Assembly: GCF_031846385.1 (NCBI RefSeq)
Contig: NZ_JAVRHV010000007.1
Coordinates: 107,552 to 171,551 of the forward strand
Direction of reading: 5' to 3'
DNA length: 64,000 nt
Origin: Urechidicola vernalis
GTDB lineage: Bacteria > Bacteroidota > Bacteroidia > Flavobacteriales > Flavobacteriaceae
Shown: piece by piece, positions 26,477-35,635 of the stretch
How the letters are laid out: every line of letters begins with the position of its first letter
Numbering within the stretch: the first letter of the stretch is position 1
Translations under genes and position numbers: made by a program
Notes under the pieces: generated by a model
Seen by the model: only the letters and a program-made list of their open reading frames with translations
Database searches by the model: none
What the model was told of the DNA's origin: nothing

Positions 26477-27775
26477 TTAAATTTCTCCTGCTTGAATTTT
26501 TTCTGCAACCGCTTGCACATCGTCTAAAACTCTAAGTAAGTTACCACTCCATAATTGTGCAATTTGTTCTTCAGTATAGCCTCTTTTTACCAACTCAATA
26601 GTTACATTTAAAGTTTCAGAAGCATCATTCCAGCCATCTACACCGCCACCACCGTCAAAATCAGAACTGATTCCAACATGGTCTAAACCAATTTTTCCAA
26701 CTAAATAATCAATATGATCCACAAAATCTGCTACGTTTACATTTCCAGGAATGTTAGGCATTGATTCCGCTTTCTTGTCAGCAATAGTATTCACAGTTTT
26801 ACGGTTCGCTCTAAAGTCTGCTTTTTCTTCATCTGTTAGTTTTGCATAATCATCCCAAGATGTAATCCATGTTACGCCTAATGAATCTGCTACTTTTGTT
26901 TGAACACCTTTCAATGCTTCGTTTCTAGCATTTTGTTTTTCTTGGTTTACATAGGTTTTAAAAGCAACTGTTTGTATTACGCCTCCGTTTTCTTTCATCC
27001 AGCCTAATTGCTCGTCATCTAAATTTCTACTGTGATCACAAAGTGCTCTTGCAGATGAGTGTGATGCAATAATAGGCGCTTTAGAATATTTAATCATATC
27101 TCTAATTGCTTCTTTGGATGGATGAGAAACGTCAATCATCATTCCGTATTTATTCATTTCAGCAATGACTTGTTTTCCAAGATCACTAACACCATTATGA
27201 AGCCATACATCGTCTTTCTCACCTGTGTTCGAATCGCATAATTGACTGTGTCCATTATGAGATAAGGACATATATCTTGCTCCTAAATCATAAAATTGCT
27301 TCACTCTTGAAATATCCGTTCCAATTGGATATCCATTTTCAATTCCGATCATGGCAATTTTTTTACCACTTTCGTTAATTCTTCTAACATCATCAGATGT
27401 TGTTGCTAATTCAATTTGGTCCGGAGCAATTTCTTTTACCAGTCTATGAATCGCATTGAATTTTGCCATGGCATTGTCATATGCTTTTGCATACCCGGCA
27501 TCGGTTAAAGAATCTTGGCCAGTGTAAACAATAAACCAAGCCACATCTAAACCACCTTTCTGCATTTTAGGAATGTTTACTTGGTTGTCTAATTCTTGTG
27601 TGTAATTTACTTCTGTGGTAAAGTTGTTTACGTTGATGTCGCAATGGGTATCTAGGGTAATTACACGTTCATGAATTCCCTTTGCTTTGGATAGTAGGTC
27701 GTCCTTTTTTGGTGCTGTTTTAGTACAAGAAACGGTTAGCGCAATAATTGCTGCTGATAATAGTGCTTTTTTCAT
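26477..27775 (-). CDS. M19-family membrane dipeptidase
   Basis: 432-residue exported zinc dipeptidase. A lipoprotein signal ends TVSC (Cys17). The zinc-binding HCD appears in ITLDTHCDIN; further ligands are visible in GIENGYPIG, MIDVSHPSKEAI and ASHSSARALCDHSRN, with the late Asp in GISSDFDGGGGVDGW. It is related to renal dipeptidase and would cleave dipeptides in the periplasm. It is the first gene of a five-gene overlapping operon with YbjQ, a 44-aa membrane protein and two TetR regulators, an unusual set of partners. Confidence 0.92.
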   Translation of the reverse strand: MKKALLSAAIIALTVSCTKTAPKKDDLLSKAKGIHERVITLDTHCDINVNNFTTEVNYTQELDNQVNIPKMQKGGLDVAWFIVYTGQDSLTDAGYAKAYDNAMAKFNAIHRLVKEIAPDQIELATTSDDVRRINESGKKIAMIGIENGYPIGTDISRVKQFYDLGARYMSLSHNGHSQLCDSNTGEKDDVWLHNGVSDLGKQVIAEMNKYGMMIDVSHPSKEAIRDMIKYSKAPIIASHSSARALCDHSRNLDDEQLGWMKENGGVIQTVAFKTYVNQEKQNARNEALKGVQTKVADSLGVTWITSWDDYAKLTDEEKADFRANRKTVNTIADKKAESMPNIPGNVNVADFVDHIDYLVGKIGLDHVGISSDFDGGGGVDGWNDASETLNVTIELVKRGYTEEQIAQLWSGNLLRVLDDVQAVAEKIQAGEI

Positions 27776-27952
27776 TGGTTGTTGTTATTTGAATTGAAAT
27801 TTGGTTCGTAAATATAGGATTAATTTTAAATGCTTTAGGGTTTATTTCATGGTTTTATATGGTGTGCTTACATCTTTATTTAGAATAAATATAAATAAGA
27901 TGATTTAAGAGTGATATGTTTGAATATATTATCTCTAAATATGGAAATTGGT

Positions 27953-27960
27953 TAAATTTG
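27953..27960 (+). promoter_or_regulatory. candidate -7 box of the nqr operon
   Basis: TAAATTTG fits TAnnTTTG and ends 40 nt before the nqrA ATG, giving a leader of about 35 nt. The nearest TTTG upstream is 30 nt away, too far for a standard -33 element. Confidence 0.4.
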
Positions 27961-28000
27961 CAACGCTTTTTTAAAGTAATAATAAATTCAAATTTAGAAT

Positions 28001-29353
28001 ATGTCAACAGACATCCGAATCAAGAAAGGGTTAGACATTAAATTGAAAGGCGAAGCGGAGCAGACTACAACCAATGCCGTTGCCAGTAATGTGTATACAT
28101 TACTACCCGTAGATTTTCACGGAATCACACCTAAACTTGTTGCCAAAGTTGGAACCAAAGTAAAAGCAGGAGAAACTGTATTTTACAATAAAGAAAACGA
28201 AACTATGAAGTTCGTTTCTCCAGTTAGCGGTGAAGTTAAAGAGATTGTACGTGGAGAGAAGAGAAAAATTATGGCGATTAAAATTACCGCCGATAAAGAA
28301 CAAACTTATTTAGAAAATCCAACAGTTGCTGTTGATTCTGCAGATGCAGATTCAATTAAAGCTGCCTTGTTGTCTTCTGGTTGTTGGCCGTTTGTAAGAC
28401 AACGTCCGTATGATGTAATTGCAAATCCAGATGTGGCGCCTAAAGCCATTTTTGTTTCGGCATACGCATCCGCACCATTAGCAGCGAATTACGATTACGT
28501 ATTGGCTGGTAAGGAGGCAGAATTGCAAGCAGCAGTTACAGCATTAGGAAAGTTAACTGAAGGAGCAGTACATGTTTCTGTAGGGAAATCTTCCAATTCT
28601 CCACTAGCAGGATTGAATGGAATTTCTTTGCACAAGGTTTCTGGACCACACCCATCGGGAAATGTAGGTACACAAATTGCACATATAGATCCTGTCAATA
28701 AAGGAGAAGTTGTTTGGACAGTTACGCCGCAAGATTTAGTAATTATTGGAGAATTGTTATTGACTGGTAAATTCAATGCAGAACGCGTTGTTGCTGTTGT
28801 TGGTTCAGTAGTAAAAACCCCAAAGTATTATAAAACAAAGATTGGTGCAGAGGTTTCAACTTTTGTGTATGATGCTGGAGTTGATAGCGGTAATTTCAGA
28901 ATTATTTCTGGTAATGTACTAACAGGGCGTAAGGTAAATCCTGATGGATTCTTAGGTTACTACAACAATACAGTTTCATTGCTTCCTGAAGGAGATGATT
29001 ACGATCTTTTCGGATGGACAAAGCCTGTATTTAATAAAGTATCGATCACACGTGCGTTGACTTTTTCTTGGTTAAATAAGAATAAAGTATACGATTTAGA
29101 TACCAATACAAACGGTGAGCATAGAGCATTTGTATTAACAGGTAAATACGAAGAGGTTTTTCCTTTAGATATTTTCCCAATGCAAATTTTAAAGGCTTGT
29201 ATGTATAACGATTTAGACGAAATGGAAGCCTTAGGAATGTACGAAGTTGCGCCTGAAGATTTCGCTTTGACTGAGTTTGTTTGTGTGTCTAAACAACCAC
29301 ATCAAGAAATTATTAGAAAAGGATTGGATTTAATGCTTAAAGAAATAGGATAA
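28001..29353 (+). CDS. nqrA: Na+-translocating NADH:quinone reductase subunit A
   Basis: 450-residue cytosolic-side subunit of Na+-NQR, the sodium-pumping respiratory NADH dehydrogenase. It starts with the family pattern IRIKKGLDIKLKG, then a VDFHGITPKLVAKVG barrel-sandwich domain and the signature SSGCWPFVRQRPYD. Late segments (GYYNNTVSLLPEGDD and FPLDIFPMQILKA) are also NqrA-specific. First gene of nqrABCDEF; the stop codon overlaps the nqrB ATG. Confidence 0.96.
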   Translation: MSTDIRIKKGLDIKLKGEAEQTTTNAVASNVYTLLPVDFHGITPKLVAKVGTKVKAGETVFYNKENETMKFVSPVSGEVKEIVRGEKRKIMAIKITADKEQTYLENPTVAVDSADADSIKAALLSSGCWPFVRQRPYDVIANPDVAPKAIFVSAYASAPLAANYDYVLAGKEAELQAAVTALGKLTEGAVHVSVGKSSNSPLAGLNGISLHKVSGPHPSGNVGTQIAHIDPVNKGEVVWTVTPQDLVIIGELLLTGKFNAERVVAVVGSVVKTPKYYKTKIGAEVSTFVYDAGVDSGNFRIISGNVLTGRKVNPDGFLGYYNNTVSLLPEGDDYDLFGWTKPVFNKVSITRALTFSWLNKNKVYDLDTNTNGEHRAFVLTGKYEEVFPLDIFPMQILKACMYNDLDEMEALGMYEVAPEDFALTEFVCVSKQPHQEIIRKGLDLMLKEIG

Positions 29354-30579
29354 TGGCTTTAAAACAAAATTTACACAATCTTAAAGAAAAATATAAAGGG
29401 ACAAAAATGGCTCCGTTGTTTAACGGATTCCATACCTTTTTATATGCGCCAAACGAAACTGCCCATAGCGGTGGTCATATTCGTGGGGCAGATGATTTAA
29501 AAAGAACAATGAACACGGTTATTATGGCCTTGGTTCCTTGTTTACTTTTTGGAATGTTTAACGCAGGATACCAGCATCACCTACAAACTGGTGAGGTGTC
29601 TCAAGCAGTTGGAGGCTTTTTTAGCGGAGAATTCTGGAACATGTCAAACTTTTGGGTAGGATTTTTAAAGATCATTCCATTAGTATTGGTTTCTTATGTA
29701 ATCGGTTTAGGTATCGAATTTATTTTTGCTATTAAAAACGGGCATGAAATCGAAGAAGGATACTTGGTGACTGGTATGTTAGTACCATTAATTGTTCCTG
29801 TAGATATTCCTTTATGGATGTTGGCAGTAGCAGTTATTTTTGGTGTAGTAATCGGAAAAGAAGTATTTGGTGGAACAGGAATGAATATTCTAAATCCAGC
29901 CTTATTAATTAGAGCCTTTTTATTCTTTGCATATCCAACTTGGATGAGTGGAGATAAAGTTTGGGTTACAGGTGCCGTTGAAAGAACAAATGAAATTGCT
30001 GCAGGTTCGTCTGCAGATGCTATTTCTGGTGAAACGGTATTAGGAAGTTTAGCCCAAGGTCAAGAAGTTGCATTTAGTGTTGCTGATATGTTCTACGGAT
30101 TTATTCCTGGTTCGGTTGGTGAAACATCTACCTTATTAATTTTAGCAGGAGCCTTATTCTTAATCTTCTCTAAAATTGGTTCATGGAGAATCATGTTATC
30201 CGCTACTTTAGGTGCGTTGGTAATGGGCTTCATGTTTAACAAGGTAGTAGACTTTGGATGGATTACTGAATCGAGCAAGTTTTATGCATTAATGGATACT
30301 ACGTTTTGGCATCACTTATTATTAGGTGGATTTGCTTTTGGTGCAGTTTACATGGCTACAGATCCTGTAACGGCTTCACAAACAACGAAAGGAAAATGGA
30401 TCTATGGTTTCTTAATCGGATTTATTTCGGTTTTAATCCGTGTATTCAACCCGGCATATCCAGAAGGTGTAATGTTAGCCATCTTATTGATGAACGTATT
30501 TGCACCGACTATTGACCATTATGTGGTTCAAGGAAATGTAAAACGAAGAATGAAACGTTTAAAAGCTAAAACTGCCTAA
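29353..30579 (+). CDS. nqrB: Na+-translocating NADH:quinone reductase subunit B
   Basis: 408-residue polytopic membrane subunit that carries a covalent FMN and forms part of the Na+ path and quinone site. The flavinylation region reads DAISGET ending at Thr228; the usual consensus ends SGAT, so Ala is replaced by Glu just before the acceptor Thr. Other family features such as the NGHEIEEGYLVTGMLVPLIVP block (129-151), FGGTGMNILNPALL and MATDPVTASQT are intact. It overlaps nqrA by one base and is followed 2 nt later by nqrC. Confidence 0.96.
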   Translation: MALKQNLHNLKEKYKGTKMAPLFNGFHTFLYAPNETAHSGGHIRGADDLKRTMNTVIMALVPCLLFGMFNAGYQHHLQTGEVSQAVGGFFSGEFWNMSNFWVGFLKIIPLVLVSYVIGLGIEFIFAIKNGHEIEEGYLVTGMLVPLIVPVDIPLWMLAVAVIFGVVIGKEVFGGTGMNILNPALLIRAFLFFAYPTWMSGDKVWVTGAVERTNEIAAGSSADAISGETVLGSLAQGQEVAFSVADMFYGFIPGSVGETSTLLILAGALFLIFSKIGSWRIMLSATLGALVMGFMFNKVVDFGWITESSKFYALMDTTFWHHLLLGGFAFGAVYMATDPVTASQTTKGKWIYGFLIGFISVLIRVFNPAYPEGVMLAILLMNVFAPTIDHYVVQGNVKRRMKRLKAKTA

Positions 30580-30581
30580 CG

Positions 30582-31331
30582 ATGGAAAAAAGAACAGACA
30601 AGAATTCGTATACGATTGTTTTCGCCATTATAATGGTAATTGTTGTAGGAGCGATATTGGCATTTTTAGCATCGTCTTTAAAGCCAAATATTGATGAGAA
30701 CAAACGTCTAGAAAAGCAGCAAAACATTTTGTATGCAATGGGCGTAAATGATAATGACGAGAAAAGTGTTGCAATGGTTTCTACAGATAGAGTTGCGGCA
30801 GAATTTGAAAAATATATTACTAAGCAAATCGTAATTGAAGGGGAAAATATTACCGAAGACGAAGCGGCTTATATGATAGACCTTAAAAAGGAAACAGCCA
30901 AAGCAAAGGACGCATCTTATACAAGAAAATTGCCATTGTTTATTGGTGAGAAAGACGGTAAAACCTACTATATCATTCCAATGAGAGGAAAAGGATTATG
31001 GGATGCCGTTTGGGGGTATATTGCTTTAGACGAGAATTTGGTTTCGCAAGGTGTATTCTTTGATCATAAAGGAGAAACACCAGGTTTAGGAGCAAATATT
31101 AACCAACGTTTCTTTATGGATGATTTTACAGGTGAGCATATTTTAGATGAAAGTGGAAACTTTGCAGGTATTGCAATTTCTAAATCGAATGCAGATCCTA
31201 AGAATGAGCGTAAAACTGATAATACGGTAGATGCTATTGCAGGTGCAACTATTACAGGTGACGGACTTGCAGCGATGATCAGAAAAGATTTGAGAATGTA
31301 TATGCCATATTTACAAACAATAAAAAAATAG
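30582..31331 (+). CDS. nqrC: Na+-translocating NADH:quinone reductase subunit C
   Basis: 249 aa, one N-terminal membrane helix (about 11-31) and a periplasmic FMN-binding domain. The FMN is expected on Thr223 in DAIAGAT (217-223), which has Ala where many relatives have Ser. The GETPGLGANI segment (164-173) is characteristic. Flavin attachment needs the transferase ApbE, which is not in this window. It lies in the nqr operon, 3 nt before nqrD. Confidence 0.95.
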   Translation: MEKRTDKNSYTIVFAIIMVIVVGAILAFLASSLKPNIDENKRLEKQQNILYAMGVNDNDEKSVAMVSTDRVAAEFEKYITKQIVIEGENITEDEAAYMIDLKKETAKAKDASYTRKLPLFIGEKDGKTYYIIPMRGKGLWDAVWGYIALDENLVSQGVFFDHKGETPGLGANINQRFFMDDFTGEHILDESGNFAGIAISKSNADPKNERKTDNTVDAIAGATITGDGLAAMIRKDLRMYMPYLQTIKK

Positions 31332-31334
31332 TAT

Positions 31335-31976
31335 ATGGGACTTTTTAAAGATAGTAAATTAATAACCGACCCATTAGCAGATAACAACCCAATTACCATT
31401 CAGGTATTAGGTATTTGTTCTGCCTTGGCCATTACTGCCGAATTAGAAGCATCTATTGTGATGTCTATTGCAGTGTTGTTTGTATTAGGAGTAGGGAATG
31501 TAGTTGTTTCATTAATGAGAAACATCATTCCTTCAAAAATTAGAATTATTGTACAGTTAATTGTAGTTGCAACTTTAGTAATTATTGTTGACTTGGTTTT
31601 GAAAGCATTTGCTTACGAGTTGAGTAAAACACTTTCTGTATTTGTTGGATTGATTATTACCAACTGTATTATTATGGGACGTTTTGAGGCTTTTGCATTG
31701 GCAAACGGACCTTGGAAATCGTTCTTAGACGGAATTGGTAACTCATTAGGATATGCAGTGATTTTGATCATTGTAGGGTTCTTTAGAGAATTATTAGGAT
31801 CTGGTACTTTATTAGGAATTCCTGTATTAGGAGATCCAATTGAGAAAACCGGAGTATATGCATACGGATATGAAAATAACGGTTTCATGTTATTAGCACC
31901 TATGGCTTTGATTACAGTAGGAATCATTATCTGGGTACAACGTAATAGAAACACAGCATTAATTGAAGATCATTAG
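31335..31976 (+). CDS. nqrD: Na+-translocating NADH:quinone reductase subunit D
   Basis: 213-residue membrane subunit with six helices, homologous to RnfE. Together with NqrE it holds an iron centre in the middle of the membrane. Conserved elements are ALGICSALAIT-like (VLGICSALAIT), FVGLIITNCIIMGR with the iron-ligand Cys, and GNSLGYA. It is spaced 3 nt from nqrC and 5 nt from nqrE. Confidence 0.95.
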   Translation: MGLFKDSKLITDPLADNNPITIQVLGICSALAITAELEASIVMSIAVLFVLGVGNVVVSLMRNIIPSKIRIIVQLIVVATLVIIVDLVLKAFAYELSKTLSVFVGLIITNCIIMGRFEAFALANGPWKSFLDGIGNSLGYAVILIIVGFFRELLGSGTLLGIPVLGDPIEKTGVYAYGYENNGFMLLAPMALITVGIIIWVQRNRNTALIEDH

Positions 31977-31981
31977 AAGAT

Positions 31982-32689
31982 ATGGAACATTTAGAATTAT
32001 TTTTCAAATCGATATTTATAGATAATATGGTATTTGCCACGTTCCTTGGAATGTGTTCGTACTTAGCAGTATCTAAAAAAGTATCTACAGCAGTTGGTTT
32101 AGGTGCAGCCGTAATCTTTGTAATGGCAATTACAGTTCCTTTAAACTGGTTGTTAGATCAATATTTATTAAGAGACGGAGCTTTAGTTTGGTTAGGACCA
32201 GAATATGCTTCTTATGACTTAAGTTTCTTATCATTTATCATGTTTATTGCAACCATTGCAACCATGGTACAATTGGTAGAAATAGTAGTTGAGAAGTTCT
32301 CTCCATCACTATACAATTCATTGGGTATTTTCTTACCGTTAATTGCTGTAAACTGTGCCATTTTAGGTGGATCGTTATTTATGCAGTCTAGAGAAATTGA
32401 ATCTTTAGGATTGGCATTTAACTACGGAGTTTCATCAGGAATTGGTTGGTTCTTGGCAATTTTAGCGATTGCAGCCATCCGTGAGAAGATCAGATATTCT
32501 AACGTACCGCCAGCCTTAAGAGGTTTAGGAATTACATTTATCATTACTGGTTTAATGGCCATTGGATTTATGAGTTTTGGTGGAATGTTAACTGGAGGTG
32601 ACGAAGAGGAGCCAGCGAAAGTTGAAACTGCTGAGGTTTTAACAGAAAGCGAAAGTGATATTGCACAGAATACTAAAGTAATAGAATAA
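31982..32689 (+). CDS. nqrE: Na+-translocating NADH:quinone reductase subunit E
   Basis: 235-residue membrane subunit, homologous to RnfA, paired with NqrD around the iron centre. The ligand Cys is in FLGMCSYLAVSKK (early) and in PLIAVNCAILGGSLF. The C terminus carries an acidic tail (EEEPAKVETAEVLTESESD) beyond the last helix, about 30 residues more than the core fold needs; this looks like a lineage-specific extension. Confidence 0.95.
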   Translation: MEHLELFFKSIFIDNMVFATFLGMCSYLAVSKKVSTAVGLGAAVIFVMAITVPLNWLLDQYLLRDGALVWLGPEYASYDLSFLSFIMFIATIATMVQLVEIVVEKFSPSLYNSLGIFLPLIAVNCAILGGSLFMQSREIESLGLAFNYGVSSGIGWFLAILAIAAIREKIRYSNVPPALRGLGITFIITGLMAIGFMSFGGMLTGGDEEEPAKVETAEVLTESESDIAQNTKVIE

Positions 32690-32693
32690 CGAG

Positions 32694-34001
32694 ATGATAT
32701 TAGCAGCAAGCACAACAGGAACAATAGCGGTAACGGTAGTTGCATTTCTATTGATTACATTGGCATTAGTGGGGCTTTTACTATTTGTAAAACAAAAACT
32801 ATCGCCATCAGGTCCAGTTAAGATTTTAATTAACGGAGAGCGCGAAGTTGAAGTAGGGTCTGGAGATTCATTATTGACAACTTTAGGAAATCAAAAAATA
32901 TTTTTACCATCTGCATGTGGTGGTGGTGGAACATGTATTCAATGTGAATGTCATGTTATTAAAGGTGGAGGAGAAGCCTTACCTACAGAAACACCGCACT
33001 TTTCAAGAAAAGAGTTGCAGCATGGTGTGCGTTTAGCATGTCAGGTAAAAGTAAAACAAGACATGGAAATTTCTATTCCAGAAGAAATCTTCGGAATTAA
33101 GAAATGGGAAGCAACCGTTGTAAGGAACTATAACGTTGCATCTTTTATTAAGGAATTTGTTGTAGAGATTCCAGAAGACATGGGTTACAAAGCAGGAGGG
33201 TATATTCAAATTGAAATTCCTAACTGTGAGGTTAAGTTTGCTGATATGGATATTACAGCACATCCAGAAGAGCACGAAACACCAGATAAATTTAAAGCAG
33301 AATGGGATAAGTTTAACTTATGGCCATTGGTTATGAAAAATTCTGAAACAGTGGAAAGAGCCTATTCTATGGCTTCTTACCCTGCAGAAGGAAGAGAGAT
33401 TATGTTGAATGTACGTATTGCTACTCCGCCATGGGATAGAGCTAAAAATGGTTGGATGGATGTAAATCCGGGTGTAGCATCATCTTATATCTTTAATTTA
33501 AAGAAAGGTGATAAGTGTACAATTTCTGGACCTTACGGTGAATTCTTTATCAACGAGTCAGAAGCAGAGATGTTATATGTTGGTGGTGGAGCAGGTATGG
33601 CGCCAATGCGTTCGCACTTATACCACTTATTCAGAACCTTAAAAACAGGTAGAAAAGTATCTTATTGGTATGGAGGACGTTCTAAACGTGAGTTGTTCTA
33701 TTTGGAACATTTTGAAGCCTTAGAAAAGGATTTTCCGAACTTTAAATTTCACTTGGCTTTATCTGAACCAATGGAAGAAGATAACTGGAAAGTAAAAGAA
33801 AATATAGATGCGGAAGGTGATGGTTTCGTTGGTTTCATTCACAATTGTGTGATAGAAAACTATTTGAATCACCATGATTCGCCAGAAGATATCGAATTGT
33901 ATTTCTGTGGACCTCCATTAATGAACAAAGCAGTGCAAAAAATGGGTGAAGATTTTGGTATTCCAGATGAGCACATCCGATTTGATGATTTTGGAGGGTA
34001 A
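32694..34001 (+). CDS. nqrF: Na+-translocating NADH:quinone reductase subunit F
   Basis: 435-residue NADH-oxidising subunit. One N-terminal membrane helix (about 8-31), then a ferredoxin domain with 2Fe-2S ligands Cys75, Cys81, Cys84 and Cys116, then FAD (RAYSMASYP) and NADH (GGGAGMAPMRSHLYH) domains. The C-terminal FCGPPLMNKAVQKM and FDDFGG are standard. Last gene of the operon; a strong terminator follows 62 nt later. Confidence 0.96.
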   Translation: MILAASTTGTIAVTVVAFLLITLALVGLLLFVKQKLSPSGPVKILINGEREVEVGSGDSLLTTLGNQKIFLPSACGGGGTCIQCECHVIKGGGEALPTETPHFSRKELQHGVRLACQVKVKQDMEISIPEEIFGIKKWEATVVRNYNVASFIKEFVVEIPEDMGYKAGGYIQIEIPNCEVKFADMDITAHPEEHETPDKFKAEWDKFNLWPLVMKNSETVERAYSMASYPAEGREIMLNVRIATPPWDRAKNGWMDVNPGVASSYIFNLKKGDKCTISGPYGEFFINESEAEMLYVGGGAGMAPMRSHLYHLFRTLKTGRKVSYWYGGRSKRELFYLEHFEALEKDFPNFKFHLALSEPMEEDNWKVKENIDAEGDGFVGFIHNCVIENYLNHHDSPEDIELYFCGPPLMNKAVQKMGEDFGIPDEHIRFDDFGG

Positions 34002-34025
34002 CCGTTAATCTCCATTAATTTAAAT

Positions 34026-34050
34026 GTCACACTGAGCTTGTCGAAGTGTC
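34026..34050. repeat. interspersed repeat (CACTGAGCTTGTCGAAGTG type)
   Basis: The 25-mer contains CACTGAGCTTGTCGAAGTG, a sequence that, from general knowledge, recurs between genes in many Bacteroidota genomes. Only one copy is in this window. It sits between nqrF and its terminator. Confidence 0.6.
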
Positions 34051-34062
34051 TTTTATAAATCC

Positions 34063-34093
34063 AAAAACCCAACATTTAGTGTTGGGTTTTTTT
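34063..34093. terminator. bidirectional terminator between nqrF and the DUF6090 array
   Basis: Perfect 12-bp stem AAAAACCCAACA / TGTTGGGTTTTT with loop TTTAG and a T7 tail on the plus strand. It serves nqr on the plus strand and the last DUF6090 gene on the minus strand. Confidence 0.88.
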
Positions 34094-34121
34094 ATTGTAG
34101 TGAGTGTACTTGTTTCAAAAA

Positions 34122-34841
34122 TTAATTCTCATTGAGTACGGTATTTATAAATTGAATTAAATCATTATTGATGTTTAATAATAATTGAGTTCTTAATAAA
34201 CTATTTTCTACTGTCCCGTTTAAGTAATTTATTGTTTTATGGTGTTTTTTAAATTCTATAGCATTGTAAAATTCTTCTATGGTACTATTCTCATTAAGTG
34301 CAATCATTTTATCACTATAGAATAGATGTGATTCACCTGCATATTTTTCGAAGAACCTATCTTTTTGTTCATAGGCTAACTCAATATAATGATGCTGAAG
34401 AATATAATCTCTTATTAATTGCTGAATAGAGTCATTTGAAAATTCGTCAATTTTATTTTTAAAATTTATGACTACTGAAGCTTGATAGGCCATTGAAATG
34501 TCAAATATTGGATAATCACCATATAAAATGCTCTTAATACTATCATTTGCAGACTCGTCATATATAAGATTTAAATTTTGTGACAATTCCATGTGATTAT
34601 ACATATGATCCATTCTTGATTTGAAAAATATAGAATCGGATTTGGTGTCTTGCAGTAGCTCCTTTAATAATTTAGTTTCAGCTGCATTGCTCTTTTTATT
34701 ATTGTTCCAATTGTTAATCTGGAGCGCAATTAATATCCCTATTACTACCAATACTATTTCTCCAACAGCATATTTAAGGTATTTACCTGTGTTGTTTTCC
34801 ATAAGTAGGTTTTGCCTAATTTTTCTAAAAAATTTAATCAT
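34122..34841 (-). CDS. DUF6090 family membrane protein, array copy 8 (last)
   Basis: 239 aa. N-terminal basic segment MIKFFRKIRQNLLMENNTG, one membrane helix (GEIVLVVIGILIALQINNWN, about 25-44), then a charged helical domain with no recognised active site. The downstream domain shares little with neighbouring copies beyond a general helical pattern. It is the final gene of the tandem array and ends just before the bidirectional terminator. Function of the family is unknown; one membrane anchor and a large soluble helical domain suggest sensing or scaffolding. Confidence 0.85.
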   Translation of the reverse strand: MIKFFRKIRQNLLMENNTGKYLKYAVGEIVLVVIGILIALQINNWNNNKKSNAAETKLLKELLQDTKSDSIFFKSRMDHMYNHMELSQNLNLIYDESANDSIKSILYGDYPIFDISMAYQASVVINFKNKIDEFSNDSIQQLIRDYILQHHYIELAYEQKDRFFEKYAGESHLFYSDKMIALNENSTIEEFYNAIEFKKHHKTINYLNGTVENSLLRTQLLLNINNDLIQFINTVLNEN

Positions 34842-34872
34842 GTGTTTCTAATATCGATATTTTATTTTTTCA

Positions 34873-35634
34873 TTATAAAACGTTTAATTCTGAAGATATT
34901 AGCTTCTTTAATTCTTCAGATTCCTGAATAATTCCTTTTAACTTGTTTGATATCAATTCGGAATGCCATCTTACAGCTTCAATAAATTGCCGAAATTCTA
35001 TATATTCATTTGATGTTGGATTATTTATCCAAGGGTGCCGTTTAAAGGCTTCTTCAGGATTTTTTTTGTGCCAGTAAACAAAATCATACCATCCGTCAAA
35101 ACATTTATCTCGTAAGGTAATTACATCTTTACTGTATTCTAAATTATAGAATGACTCTCTTTCACAGAGTTGATAGTATCTCTGAATTTCGGTGACTAGG
35201 TTATCCGAAGCGAGAGAATACAAACTACCAGTATTCTTTAATTCTTCATAAACGGCGGTGTTTATATTAAAATGAATCACAAAAAATATATATTCTCTTA
35301 TTACATAGTCTAAATTATTTGAGACTTTATTTTTATCTAATAATTTAGATACGCTGTCTGCGTAAATATATCTTTCCTCCAAACCAACATATTTACCACC
35401 AATATCTAATATAGACGATCGATCGATGTTTAAATCTAATTCTTTAGAAAGTTTTTTTAATAATACGTGGTTTCTATTGGTGTTTATTCTATGAGAGTTC
35501 CAGTTATTAATTTGCAAGGCAATCAATATCCCAATCACGACTAACACAATTTCACCTATAGCATATTTAAAGTATTTGCCTGTTTTATTTTGCATAAGTA
35601 GGTTTTGCCGTATTTTTCTAAAGAATTTAATCAT
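34873..35634 (-). CDS. DUF6090 family membrane protein, array copy 7
   Basis: 253 aa, same N-terminal module as the neighbours (MIKFFRKIRQNLLMQNKTG plus membrane helix). The C-terminal domain is distinctive: it is rich in Tyr and Trp (YDFVYWHKKNP, CERESFYNLEYSKD) and has two Cys, unlike the other copies. It starts one base after the stop codon of copy 6, so translational coupling is likely, and is separated by 31 nt from copy 8. Confidence 0.85.
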   Translation of the reverse strand: MIKFFRKIRQNLLMQNKTGKYFKYAIGEIVLVVIGILIALQINNWNSHRINTNRNHVLLKKLSKELDLNIDRSSILDIGGKYVGLEERYIYADSVSKLLDKNKVSNNLDYVIREYIFFVIHFNINTAVYEELKNTGSLYSLASDNLVTEIQRYYQLCERESFYNLEYSKDVITLRDKCFDGWYDFVYWHKKNPEEAFKRHPWINNPTSNEYIEFRQFIEAVRWHSELISNKLKGIIQESEELKKLISSELNVL

Positions 35635-35635
35635 A

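Noticed and set aside
28495..28776. Long antisense ORFs inside the nqr, der, ggt, pruA and S9 genes
   Set aside because: They lie opposite well-identified genes, have no recognisable domains and no supporting signals.
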